Shown: positions 16,717 through 25,205 of the stretch, one piece after another | Position numbering within the stretch: the stretch's first letter is position 1 | Layout: each line of letters opens with the position of its first letter | Source: JBAIYU01 sp036763085 | GTDB lineage: Bacteria; Bacillota; Negativicutes; DSM-1736; Dendrosporobacteraceae | NCBI RefSeq assembly: GCF_036763085.1 | Contig: NZ_JBAIYU010000014.1 | Span: forward strand, 1-64,000 | Length of the DNA stretch: 64,000 nucleotides | Reading direction: 5' to 3' | Notes under the pieces: model-generated | Told to the model about the DNA's origin: nothing | The model's database searches: none | The model's input: only the letters and a program-made list of their open reading frames with translations | Position numbers and translations under genes: made by a program

Positions 16717-17055
16717 ATGCTGGTAGCTGTTGTTGGTGTATGTGCGTCAGGAAAAACTACTTTAGTAAGAAAATTGCAGGAATTGGGTGTTGAGGCATAT
16801 AACGTAGCTCAGGAACATTCCGGTATTAAGAAACTATGGAAGAAAAAGCAACCTGATGTACTAGTAATGCTTGACGCATCATTACCTGCTATACGAAAAC
16901 GGCGTGATGTAACTTGGGGAGAGGATCGATTGACTGTCCAAAGGGAACGTCTAGTCGATGCTAAACAGAATGCAGATTTATTCATTCAAACAGATTCTCT
17001 TACAAAGGATGATGTTGTTCAGACTGTGTTAAGCTATATAGAGAGGAGTAATTGA
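16717..17055 (+). CDS. Small P-loop NTPase/kinase-like protein
   Basis: A 112-residue protein with a clear Walker A, GVCASGKTT (about 7-15), close to the N-terminus, then VMLDAS (Walker B-like) and a basic RKRRD segment typical of small kinase lids. This is too short for a standard nucleotide kinase, so the substrate is unknown. ATG 16717 follows AAGGTGGGG; an in-frame ATG at 16684 lies inside the upstream gene with no SD. It is packed between a PP2C phosphatase and an HD-domain protein. Confidence 0.75.
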   Translation: MLVAVVGVCASGKTTLVRKLQELGVEAYNVAQEHSGIKKLWKKKQPDVLVMLDASLPAIRKRRDVTWGEDRLTVQRERLVDAKQNADLFIQTDSLTKDDVVQTVLSYIERSN

Positions 17056-17056
17056 T

Positions 17057-17722
17057 ATGGCACAAATTACAGTAAAAGACATCAAAGCTGATCACGAAGT
17101 AACAGTATACCTAACGCGCAGCACGGAATATCTCAGCCGGTTAGGTTTTACGGAACACGGACAACGTCATGCAAGTATTGTTTCTGCCAGAGCGTATAAG
17201 GTATTAGAGGAACTTGGGTACGATCAGCGTGAATGTGAGCTGGCAGCTATTTCGGGTTATATGCACGATATTGCTAATATGGTTAACAGATATAATCATG
17301 GCGGCACTGGTGCTGTAATGGCTTATCATATCCTTTCACGGCTAGGCATGGTGCCAGAAGAGATCGCCCTAGTAATTTCCGCAATTGGCAATCATGAGGA
17401 AGAGCGGGGCAATGCTATCAATCATGTAGCCTCAGCGTTAATACTCGCCGACAAATCTGATGTATATAGGTCAAGGGTAACAACTACCGATTTTGCGAAA
17501 TTTGAAATTCATGATAGGGTTAATTATGCAGCAGAAAATAGTTCGCTTACTGTGAATCGGGAGTTAAAGACCATTACTCTTGCTGTTACAATAGATACAA
17601 AAATATGCCCAGTAATGGAGTATTTTGAAATATTTTTAGCTAGAATGGTTATGTGCCGCAGAGCAGCTGAGTACTTAGAATGTCGATTTTGCTTAATAAT
17701 AAATAATAATCAGTTGCTCTAG
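17057..17722 (+). CDS. HD-domain phosphohydrolase-like protein
   Basis: A 221-residue protein. HD-superfamily metal ligands can be placed at H38, H70-D71, H81, H113 and D132 (in LADKSDVYRSR), an order seen in HD/YqeK-type hydrolases. The C-terminal ~80 residues are not recognised. The ATG lies one base after the previous stop, behind GAGAGGAG, so the PP2C, P-loop and HD genes form one operon. A phosphomonoesterase or nucleotide hydrolase activity is expected from the fold; substrate unknown. Confidence 0.82.
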   Translation: MAQITVKDIKADHEVTVYLTRSTEYLSRLGFTEHGQRHASIVSARAYKVLEELGYDQRECELAAISGYMHDIANMVNRYNHGGTGAVMAYHILSRLGMVPEEIALVISAIGNHEEERGNAINHVASALILADKSDVYRSRVTTTDFAKFEIHDRVNYAAENSSLTVNRELKTITLAVTIDTKICPVMEYFEIFLARMVMCRRAAEYLECRFCLIINNNQLL

Positions 17723-17736
17723 TATTTTGGCTTTCG

Positions 17737-17766
17737 TTGACATTGTCATAACATTCCAGCTATAAT
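17737..17766 (+). promoter_or_regulatory. Sigma-A promoter of secDF
   Basis: Perfect hexamers TTGACA (17737-17742) and TATAAT (17761-17766) are separated by 18 bp. Predicted start is near 17773, giving a leader of about 45 nt. Confidence 0.8.
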
Positions 17767-17817
17767 TAAAATCGAATTGTAATTAATAGTAATTTAGTAA
17801 GATTGGGGGAGAAATAC

Positions 17818-19038
17818 TTGAGATGGGGGAATTTTACCAAGTTTTTGGTAATAGTATTGGCAATCGTCGGTGTGTTTGGCTATTATATTTCACCCCTAGC
17901 GGGATCGATAAAACAAGGTCTTGATTTGCAGGGTGGAACACATATAGTGCTTGAGGCTGTGGATACGCCTGAAGCTAAAGTTGATGAGGACGCTGTTCAA
18001 AGAGTTGTTAAAATTATTGAACGACGTGTAAATGAACTGGGGCTTACTGAACCAATTATTCAGCGTCAGGGAGATAGAAGAATAATTGTTGAATTACCAG
18101 GTGTAAAGGATCCAGAAAAGGCTATTGAGATATTAGGAAAAACGGCACTCTTGGAATTTCAGGATGAAAGTGGTAAGACTGTCATGACTGGTTCGGACTT
18201 AAAAGATGCCAGAGCTCAGATTGACCAAGGTAATCGTAATCTTGTGTCGATAGAGTTTTCTGAAGAAGGTGCAAAAAAGTTTGCCGATCTAACTGCAAAA
18301 AATATTGGGAAACATATTGCTATTCTTTTGGACAAACAAGTACTGACAGCGCCAGTTGTTGAGGAAGCCATTCCTAGCGGAAAAGCTGTTATTACTGGTA
18401 ACAGAACTATTGAAGAAGCGCAGCGTTTAGCTATACTTCTGCGTTCAGGTTCGTTGCCTGTCAAGGTTGATATTATGGAAACACGGACTGTCGGACCATC
18501 CCTTGGTCAAGACTCTAAGCAAAAGAGTATTAATGCCTTCGCAATTGGTATAGGCGGAATTGTACTATTTATGCTGCTTTATTATAGACTTTCCGGATTT
18601 GTCGCAAACATCAGCTTATTGCTCTACGTACTGCTGCTATTAACAGCTTTGAAAATGCTGAATGCTACTTTGACTTTACCAGGTATTGCTGGCATTATCT
18701 TATCAATGGGAATGGCAGTTGATGCTAATGTTTTGATTTTCGAGCGTTTTAAAGAGGAATTTAGATCAGGGAAAACACTTCGGGCGGCTATGGACTCAGG
18801 GTTTAATAGAGCTTTTAAAACCATTTTGGATTCAAATATTACGACCTTAATTGCTGCCGGTGTGTTATTTTACTTAGGTACTGGACCTATTAAAGGTTTT
18901 GCTATTACCCTTGGACTGGGTATTATAATAAGTATGTTTACTGCAATCACTGTTACTAAATGGTTGCTGAGAACGCTTATGTATGCTAAGGCGTTTAAAA
19001 GCGGCAAATTGTTTGGGGCGCAGGGGGGAAATCTATGA
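17818..19038 (+). CDS. secD: Protein translocase subunit SecD
   Basis: A 406-residue RND-type membrane protein that uses the proton-motive force to complete export through SecYEG. It has an N-terminal helix, the motif GLDLQGG, a periplasmic P1 region and a C-terminal block of five helices with GMAVDANVLIFERF. This is the short Gram-positive-type SecD. TTG 17818 follows GGGGGAG; the frame begins earlier at 17803 but that start lies upstream of the SD. The end overlaps secF by four bases. Confidence 0.96.
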   Translation: MRWGNFTKFLVIVLAIVGVFGYYISPLAGSIKQGLDLQGGTHIVLEAVDTPEAKVDEDAVQRVVKIIERRVNELGLTEPIIQRQGDRRIIVELPGVKDPEKAIEILGKTALLEFQDESGKTVMTGSDLKDARAQIDQGNRNLVSIEFSEEGAKKFADLTAKNIGKHIAILLDKQVLTAPVVEEAIPSGKAVITGNRTIEEAQRLAILLRSGSLPVKVDIMETRTVGPSLGQDSKQKSINAFAIGIGGIVLFMLLYYRLSGFVANISLLLYVLLLLTALKMLNATLTLPGIAGIILSMGMAVDANVLIFERFKEEFRSGKTLRAAMDSGFNRAFKTILDSNITTLIAAGVLFYLGTGPIKGFAITLGLGIIISMFTAITVTKWLLRTLMYAKAFKSGKLFGAQGGNL

Positions 19039-19934
19039 AATTCGACTTTGTAGGTAGACGTAAATGGTGGTTTTTACTTTCTGCGCTTCTTATAATTCCT
19101 GGCCTAATTTCTATAGCTATGCAGGGCTTTAATTTGGGAATTGATTTTACTGGTGGAACGCTTTTAGATTTAAAATTTTCTCGTCCGGTTACTGTAACTG
19201 AAGTACGCGCGGTATTAAAAGAGCACCAGTTAGAAAACAGTACTATTCAGCTGGCCTCAACAGAGCAAGCTGAAGCAGCACCTAATGTGTTTGTTCGCAC
19301 GAATGTCTTGGATGAGCAGCAGCGGCGTACTGTCATGGCTGATTTGCAGAAGAAACTAGGTGATTTCGAAGTTCTGCGTGTTGAAAAAGTAGGTGCAGTT
19401 ATTGGTTCTGAATTGACTAAGCAGGCCGTGCTGGCATTAATAGCCTCATGGGTTTTAATGATTGCCTATATTACATATCGTTTTGAATTTAAATTCGCTA
19501 TTGCAGGTATTCTGGCTCTTGTCCATGATATTCTATTAGTACTAGGGGTCTTTTCAATGCTACATAAAGAGGTAGATGCATCTTTTGTGGCTGCGCTTCT
19601 AACTATAGTGGGTTTCTCGATAAATGATACAATCGTTATCTTTGATAGGATAAGGGAAAACCTAAAAACCTATCGTAAGAGCGAGGGCCTTGGTGAACTG
19701 GTCAACAAAAGTATAATTCAGACAATGACCCGATCTATCTATACAACTCTTACCGTAATATTTGCTACCGCATCACTATACTTCTTTGGCGGTGAAACTA
19801 CGAAAAACTTTTCATTAGCACTTTTGATCGGATTTACAGCTGGAGCATACTCATCAATATTTAATGCCAGCCAATTATGGGTAGTATTTAAAGAATACTC
19901 CGAAGGAAAAAGAATGCCAAAACCGGCAAAATAA
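19035..19934 (+). CDS. secF: Protein translocase subunit SecF
   Basis: A 299-residue partner of SecD. GIDFTGGT lies near residue 35, followed by the extracytoplasmic loop and five C-terminal helices with FSINDTIVIFDRIREN. The ATG overlaps the secD stop (ATGA), so translation is coupled. The 3' end runs into a long terminator hairpin. Confidence 0.96.
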   Translation: MKFDFVGRRKWWFLLSALLIIPGLISIAMQGFNLGIDFTGGTLLDLKFSRPVTVTEVRAVLKEHQLENSTIQLASTEQAEAAPNVFVRTNVLDEQQRRTVMADLQKKLGDFEVLRVEKVGAVIGSELTKQAVLALIASWVLMIAYITYRFEFKFAIAGILALVHDILLVLGVFSMLHKEVDASFVAALLTIVGFSINDTIVIFDRIRENLKTYRKSEGLGELVNKSIIQTMTRSIYTTLTVIFATASLYFFGGETTKNFSLALLIGFTAGAYSSIFNASQLWVVFKEYSEGKRMPKPAK

Positions 19935-19985
19935 ATAAAAAATGAGACTTAGCATTAATTGCTAAGTCTCATTTTTTATTTATTT
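19929..19985 (+). terminator. Long rho-independent terminator after secF
   Basis: A perfect 26-bp inverted repeat (19929-19954 with 19960-19985) surrounds a 5-nt loop, with an A-rich 5' arm and T-rich 3' arm. The stop codon of secF lies inside the 5' arm. The symmetry would allow termination in both directions. Confidence 0.9.
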
Positions 19986-20045
19986 CAATCACCAAAACTC
20001 GTAATTGTTAATATCATGTTAACACAGAGAGGGCAGGTGAAGAAT

Positions 20046-21059
20046 GTGTGGATTTTTCTACCATGCTTTTATTTAGCAATAGCTCACATAGCTGGAGACA
20101 ATGTTGCAGTAGTGCCTGATATGGCGGTGAATCTAGGACAAGAGATTTATGTTATTACTATTCTGTCATATTTAGTTTTTGGGTCAATCATTGCTGGTGT
20201 CTCTGCTTGGATTGGTGTAAAAAGCCGACATGAATTAGTCGTTGTCGTTAGAAAGCTTTTCGGAAGTAGAGGGAAAAAAATATCGGCATTAGTAATATTA
20301 GCAATTTGCATACCAGCAAGTGTATTGACAGGTGGACTATATTCAGGATGGATAACGAATAGTTTATTTAATATACCACTAAGTTTTGCAATTCCTATGT
20401 GTATAATTTTCTTTTCGTTGCTAGCAACCGGCTCAGCACACGAGTTACTAAAATTATCGAACTATATTTCGCTTTTGATCGTTCCAGCTATCTTAGTGAT
20501 ATTCTTTTATCATGGTTTTAGTGTTCCAGATGTCAAGTGGAATAGCGGGGAAATAAATTGGCTGCTAGTTTCGGCTTTAGTGGGGTACAATGCAGGTGGC
20601 ATGCGCTCTGCGCTAATTGTTGAAACTGCTGCATATTTAGCTAAAAGAGGTTGTAAAACAATCTACTTAATTATCTTAGCAAAAATCATCGAAGGAACGT
20701 TTACTCTTGGACTTGTTCATTTGATTGTACTGGCGGGAATAAGCGGGCCACTCGCAGTTAGCAATTTAGTGAGCAAAATGTCTGGACCAATTGGATTATA
20801 CTTTTTTAACTTTATTTTGTTATGTACTTTTATAAGTGCTATGGTCCCTGCAATGACCGTAAATGCTAGGCAGGTACAAATTCTGACTGGCCTATCTCTA
20901 AAATGCTCTTTATTTATTTCGGCTGTATTAGTATATTTAGGAAGCTTATTAAGTTTTGCAGCTATTATTGATATTATGGGTTACGCTGGAATTTTAACTA
21001 TATTATTTATCCTCTATACTGCATATGCCTTACATAAATATGGGCTAAATCACTCATAA
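20046..21059 (+). CDS. Polytopic membrane protein, YkvI/LeuT-fold-like
   Basis: About 337 residues with ten or more hydrophobic helices and short loops. The helix pattern and the segment AGDNVAVVP near the N-terminus suggest an APC/LeuT-type transporter resembling Bacillus YkvI. I cannot name a substrate. The start is uncertain: GTG 20046 follows CAGGTGA, while ATG 20016 is in frame without an SD. Longer readings would run into the secF terminator. The stop overlaps the theoretical start of the next frame, so the two genes are probably one transcript. Confidence 0.6.
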   Translation: MWIFLPCFYLAIAHIAGDNVAVVPDMAVNLGQEIYVITILSYLVFGSIIAGVSAWIGVKSRHELVVVVRKLFGSRGKKISALVILAICIPASVLTGGLYSGWITNSLFNIPLSFAIPMCIIFFSLLATGSAHELLKLSNYISLLIVPAILVIFFYHGFSVPDVKWNSGEINWLLVSALVGYNAGGMRSALIVETAAYLAKRGCKTIYLIILAKIIEGTFTLGLVHLIVLAGISGPLAVSNLVSKMSGPIGLYFFNFILLCTFISAMVPAMTVNARQVQILTGLSLKCSLFISAVLVYLGSLLSFAAIIDIMGYAGILTILFILYTAYALHKYGLNHS

Positions 21060-21094
21060 TGATAATAAAGATATTGCAAGAAGAGGATAAAATT

Positions 21095-21562
21095 GTGTTA
21101 TTAAAACTTGCAGTTATATTAATAATGGTTATCGGTCTTTACAGTACATTATTTCCGCGTATTCCAGGCACGGTAATAATTCTTTTTGGGTCAATCTTAT
21201 ACGGCTTTGCAACTGATTTTATGACGTATCAGACATGGATCTTATATGTCTTAATTTCGCTTGTACTTATAGCAGAAGTTGGAGGACGTAGTCTCAGGAA
21301 ATACCTGACACAGCATGAACGTGTTACTAGATCGTTCAGTACAGATACTACTGCAGGAAATCTTGGGGGGTTAATAGTTAGTGATGCTATCTTGGGACCG
21401 GTTGCCGGAACAATTCTTTGGGAACTAATAGTTGGCAAAAACTTGCTTCCAAGGTGGACAACGGTAGCTCGAGTACTAAAAAGGTTAGCTTTAGTTGCTT
21501 TTATTAGGTTTACTTGCGCTAATATAATTATCTTTCTAACTATCAGATATATTTTTATTTGA
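21095..21562 (+). CDS. DUF456 family membrane protein
   Basis: A small, strongly hydrophobic protein (155 residues from this start) with the paired glycine-rich segments typical of DUF456: IPGTVIILFGSILYG and LGGLIVSDAILGPVAG. The function of the family is unknown. GTG 21095 lies 7 nt after AAGAGGA. An ATG at 21059 overlaps the upstream stop (TAATG) but has no visible SD; either is possible. Confidence 0.75.
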   Translation: MLLKLAVILIMVIGLYSTLFPRIPGTVIILFGSILYGFATDFMTYQTWILYVLISLVLIAEVGGRSLRKYLTQHERVTRSFSTDTTAGNLGGLIVSDAILGPVAGTILWELIVGKNLLPRWTTVARVLKRLALVAFIRFTCANIIIFLTIRYIFI

Positions 21563-21758
21563 AGTAAAGCGCATATATTTTAGTTGAAGGCCCATGTACA
21601 TGATATGTAGGTGCGACATTGCTATGGGGTTAAGGTTAATTTCAAAGAGTATTTAACTTTTACTTATGGGCAAAATATAGTCAAGCCATCTCCACATTAA
21701 ATATTGTGAGAGGCTTATTTGATTACTAAAGTAATATTTATAATCAGGAGGGGTTTCG

Positions 21759-23255
21759 TTGAAATCTTACTATCAACTAGTTCGACATGACGGTAACCAA
21801 GAACTGTTTCGCACTGTAGAAATGTCGATTATCGCATTAGCAAGCGGACACCCCTTTCATATACATGCTGAAGGTTTGCGAGGGACTGGAAAAACAACTA
21901 TTATGCGTGCAGTAAAAGAAATATTGCCGCCGATTGTTAGGATAAAGAACTGCATCTATAATTGTCACCCAGCTAATCCCCACTGCCCTGAGCATCGTGA
22001 GCTATTGCCAGATAAAATAGCAGCAATTGGGACAGAGATAGTACCTTGCCCTTTTATGGAAATATCACATTCAGCGAAAATCGGCACGGTAGTCGGCAGT
22101 ATTGATTTAGGTAAATTAACCGACAGAGTACAGCCAACTGCAGCCTTGCTGCCTGGTACTATTCCACAAGCTCATCGGGGAATTATATTTGTAGATGAGA
22201 TAAATAGACTGGCCGACACTTCACCAGAGTTAGCAGATGTTTTACTTGATGTAATGGGTACAAAACCAGGACGGATACAAGTCGAAGAAACAGGTATTCC
22301 TAAGGTTGAGCTGCCGATAAACGTAGCTGTTTGGGCTGCTTCAAATCCAGATGAAGATCCTGGACCGTTGGTCCAAGTTCGAAAACAGCTTTCTGATAGA
22401 TTCGACCTAGGTGTAAGTATGGGAAGACCAAGTGCCTATAGTGATATTATGGCTATATTGGAAAGACGCAGTAAGCAGATTCATATAGCAAATAAACACA
22501 TTGAAATACCTGGTAGTATCAATACAGTAAGCATGGATGAAAGAATTAAAGGCGCACTGGCGAGTATTTACGTTGATTATGGTATCGAAAGTTTAAGAGC
22601 AATTGAAGGTATGGAAACGGCGTCAGGGCTAGTTGCCTTGATGGAGGGGCGTAAACTTGCTCAGATGAGTGATTTAATAAAGGTTGTACCATTAGTCTTA
22701 GGGCATCGTACAGATAAAGCTAATATAGCTAATATATTAAGGTATCTTGAGAGCCTTAATTTTCAGCCAGTTAAATCAAGCATGATATCAGTTGATAATA
22801 GTTTAGTAAAAGAGTTAAGCGAAGGTAATGAGGAAAGTCAATCCAAACAGACTTCCTATTTAAAACAATTACTAATCGATCTATATAATAAACTTAGGTT
22901 TAAATTAAAAAATCGTAGTTCGCCGCAAGAGCAAAGACAAGACCCAAAAAGTAAAAACCAGAATTCTAATGCGAATAAATCACAAGGAAAAAGTGCTAGC
23001 GGAAACAACAAGAATGCTAATAACGAGGCAAATAATAACAATAATAGCGCTAGCGGCAAAGGCGGAGAAAAAAATAATGGAAACAACAATAGCTCGCAAA
23101 ACTCACAGTTAGGGCAAAGTAATTTTAACAAACAGCAAGATGCGCATAAAGTTATGACCTCAAATGATGCGGCAATTGTTGCTCCGCCACACTGCGCAAT
23201 TCCTTTAATTAACCATTCATTGGATAATTTTGTGGCTAGTGAGGATAAAAAGTAA
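21759..23255 (+). CDS. AAA+ ATPase, magnesium chelatase ChlI-like, with Asn-rich tail
   Basis: A 498-residue protein. The AAA+ core (about 1-345) has Walker A GLRGTGKTT (39-47), a cysteine-containing insert (NCIYNCHPANPHC, about 63-76), Walker B IIFVDEI (142-148) and a SNPDED sensor region, as in ChlI/BchI. Residues about 389-460 are a low-complexity Asn/Ser/Lys/Gly linker, followed by a short C-terminal segment. The TTG start follows CAGGAGGGG. No chlorophyll or cobalamin genes are near. The next gene is a VWA protein starting with no gap, so the two resemble a ChlI/ChlD-type motor and adaptor pair of unknown target. Confidence 0.85.
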   Translation: MKSYYQLVRHDGNQELFRTVEMSIIALASGHPFHIHAEGLRGTGKTTIMRAVKEILPPIVRIKNCIYNCHPANPHCPEHRELLPDKIAAIGTEIVPCPFMEISHSAKIGTVVGSIDLGKLTDRVQPTAALLPGTIPQAHRGIIFVDEINRLADTSPELADVLLDVMGTKPGRIQVEETGIPKVELPINVAVWAASNPDEDPGPLVQVRKQLSDRFDLGVSMGRPSAYSDIMAILERRSKQIHIANKHIEIPGSINTVSMDERIKGALASIYVDYGIESLRAIEGMETASGLVALMEGRKLAQMSDLIKVVPLVLGHRTDKANIANILRYLESLNFQPVKSSMISVDNSLVKELSEGNEESQSKQTSYLKQLLIDLYNKLRFKLKNRSSPQEQRQDPKSKNQNSNANKSQGKSASGNNKNANNEANNNNNSASGKGGEKNNGNNNSSQNSQLGQSNFNKQQDAHKVMTSNDAAIVAPPHCAIPLINHSLDNFVASEDKK

Positions 23256-25031
23256 ATGGCGGCATTTAACTGGGATCAAAATGATGTGCAATTTTTAGCA
23301 AATATGGCCTTGCCAGTTCGAAATTTAAAAAGTATATTAACAAAAAGCAAAGGAGCAAGAATTGGGCAAAGTACAGTGATTAGCCAGAAGGTGCATACTT
23401 TTAACCCTTTAACTCCTCAAATAATAAACATTCTACAGGACGTGGACGCTGGTCAGGCGTTTTATCAACGTAGTGATACGGACCGCGTTTATCATTTAGA
23501 TATTTTTCATGAACGTGCTCTGGTTGATCACAATATTGTTGCAGCCTCTCTAAAAAAAGCGGTTGACTCGTACAATTTTCAGTTTTCGTTGAATAATATA
23601 GTTTTTGCGGAAACTGGCAGTGATGGGATAAATGCAGATTTTATTGATATTCAAACTGGTACTGGGGGAGGACGCGTTACTGGGTCTTTAAACTACGGCA
23701 AAAAACTTTCAATAAGGCGAGCTCACGAAAACCATGTGCATATGACTGTGATGATGCCTTCCCGCCATTTGGCATTTGTATTTTATGCAGTACTAGCCGT
23801 AGAAAATGCAATTTTAGCCCTTGGTTTTGAGTTAAGATGCAATGAGCGCATCGTTAATGTAAAGGGAAAAGAAAAAGAAAATGAAAAACCGGACTTGTCA
23901 GCCTACGCAGATCAAAATGATTCGTTCATGCAGCAAAAGAGTTCTGATACTGAAATGTCACAGGCAGTAAAGCAGCATAAAATCCTAAAAGATTCGTTAG
24001 AGTTGACTAACGATTTTGATACAATTGAAGAAGTTCAGGAATTTCTAGATAAGGTTAATAGCGGTACTAGTAAAAATCAACTATTACAAAATCTAGAACA
24101 GAATGGTAACAGCCAGCATACCCTTGAACGCCTTGTAGGTATGGGGATTGTAGATATCGAGAAAAAAACTATAAAACTAACTAACTATGGCATAGAATTA
24201 CAAAAATATCTACTTCGAAATACTGTTGAGATTGAAGCGCATTTACGCAAAGCCTTGCGTGTTATTAAGCCAATAGGAATTCAAACAGGAAAAAGCAAAA
24301 TAATGAATCAAACGTTCCACTGGAGAACTGGATGCGAGACTGAGCAGGTTGCTGAAAGGAATCATTGCAAAGGTGAGTTGGATATTGCTGAAACGGTATG
24401 CGCTGCTGCAAAGAGAATGATCTTAGAGAATAGCCAATTATTTAGGATAGAGTGCAATGATTTCAGGTATTTACTAAAAGAGAAAGCCGCAAAATCTGAA
24501 ATATGTCTAATAATAGATTCTAGTGCAAGTATGGCTGGTCAAAGGATAAGAGCCGCGAAATTTTTAGTTAGGCATCTATTATTGACATCACCTGATCGAA
24601 TTGGGGTAGTTTTATTTCAGGAAAATCGTGCAAGAGTTTTGGTGCCGTTAACACGAGACTACAGTGAAGTTGAACTTGGTTTACGGGAAATTAAACCTTT
24701 AGGTGCTACACCTTTAGCTTTAGGGATAAAGACATGCTTGGAATACCTTAATAATACTAAAACGTATAACCCCTTAATAATACTAATAACCGATGGTATA
24801 CCTACAATGGCTGACAGTTCGAGGGATCCAGTAGCAGATGCACTTTTTGCTGCAAAGGACATAAAAAATTATGGCTACGGATTCACATGTATTGGATTAA
24901 AACCGCATCATAACTATCTCACGCAACTAGCAGAATGCGCAGGTGGCAGTGCATATATCTTGGAAGAGCTAGAAAAAGAAATCATGGTCAAAGCCGTATG
25001 GGATCAATGTATAAAAAGACAGCAAAATTAG
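23256..25031 (+). CDS. VWA-domain protein (ChlD-like partner of the AAA+ ATPase)
   Basis: A 591-residue protein with a C-terminal von Willebrand A domain (about 415-585). The metal-ion-dependent adhesion site is complete: D421-S-S-A-S425, T485 and D513. The N-terminal 400 residues are not recognised; a segment around 200-245 is charged and low in complexity. No signal peptide is seen, so it should be cytoplasmic. The ATG follows the TAA of the AAA+ gene directly, implying a fixed stoichiometric complex. AAA+/VWA pairs insert metals or remodel protein complexes; the client here is unknown. Confidence 0.85.
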   Translation: MAAFNWDQNDVQFLANMALPVRNLKSILTKSKGARIGQSTVISQKVHTFNPLTPQIINILQDVDAGQAFYQRSDTDRVYHLDIFHERALVDHNIVAASLKKAVDSYNFQFSLNNIVFAETGSDGINADFIDIQTGTGGGRVTGSLNYGKKLSIRRAHENHVHMTVMMPSRHLAFVFYAVLAVENAILALGFELRCNERIVNVKGKEKENEKPDLSAYADQNDSFMQQKSSDTEMSQAVKQHKILKDSLELTNDFDTIEEVQEFLDKVNSGTSKNQLLQNLEQNGNSQHTLERLVGMGIVDIEKKTIKLTNYGIELQKYLLRNTVEIEAHLRKALRVIKPIGIQTGKSKIMNQTFHWRTGCETEQVAERNHCKGELDIAETVCAAAKRMILENSQLFRIECNDFRYLLKEKAAKSEICLIIDSSASMAGQRIRAAKFLVRHLLLTSPDRIGVVLFQENRARVLVPLTRDYSEVELGLREIKPLGATPLALGIKTCLEYLNNTKTYNPLIILITDGIPTMADSSRDPVADALFAAKDIKNYGYGFTCIGLKPHHNYLTQLAECAGGSAYILEELEKEIMVKAVWDQCIKRQQN

Positions 25032-25078
25032 AGAGATATTAGTTCACTTGAGATTAAGAACTAATATCTCTTTAATTT
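25032..25078 (+). terminator. Rho-independent terminator after the AAA+/VWA operon
   Basis: A perfect 14-bp stem (25032-25045 with 25058-25071) with a 12-nt loop is followed by TTAATTTT. It begins one base after the stop codon. Confidence 0.85.
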
Positions 25079-25205
25079 TGGTAATATAAAAGGATAATTG
25101 TATACTTTCCAAGAATAATACATGATTGTGTAATAATTTACAGTTATTTAACTTTATCCGATAAATTTGATATGTAGTCTTTTTTTATTATGATATGGAG
25201 GTTTT

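Noticed and set aside
21563..21758. Short gene in the gap before the AAA+ gene
   Set aside because: No frame with an SD and more than about 30 codons was seen. An imperfect hairpin near 21683-21716 is the only structure.
23041..23110. Possible CRISPR or tandem repeat
   Set aside because: AAC/AAT-rich repeats encode the Asn-rich linker in frame; there is no repeat-spacer periodicity.
22856..23131. Minus-strand Leu/Phe-rich frame that looks like a membrane protein
   Set aside because: It is the complement of the Asn-rich linker of the AAA+ protein. The hydrophobic look comes from antisense reading of Asn and Lys codons.
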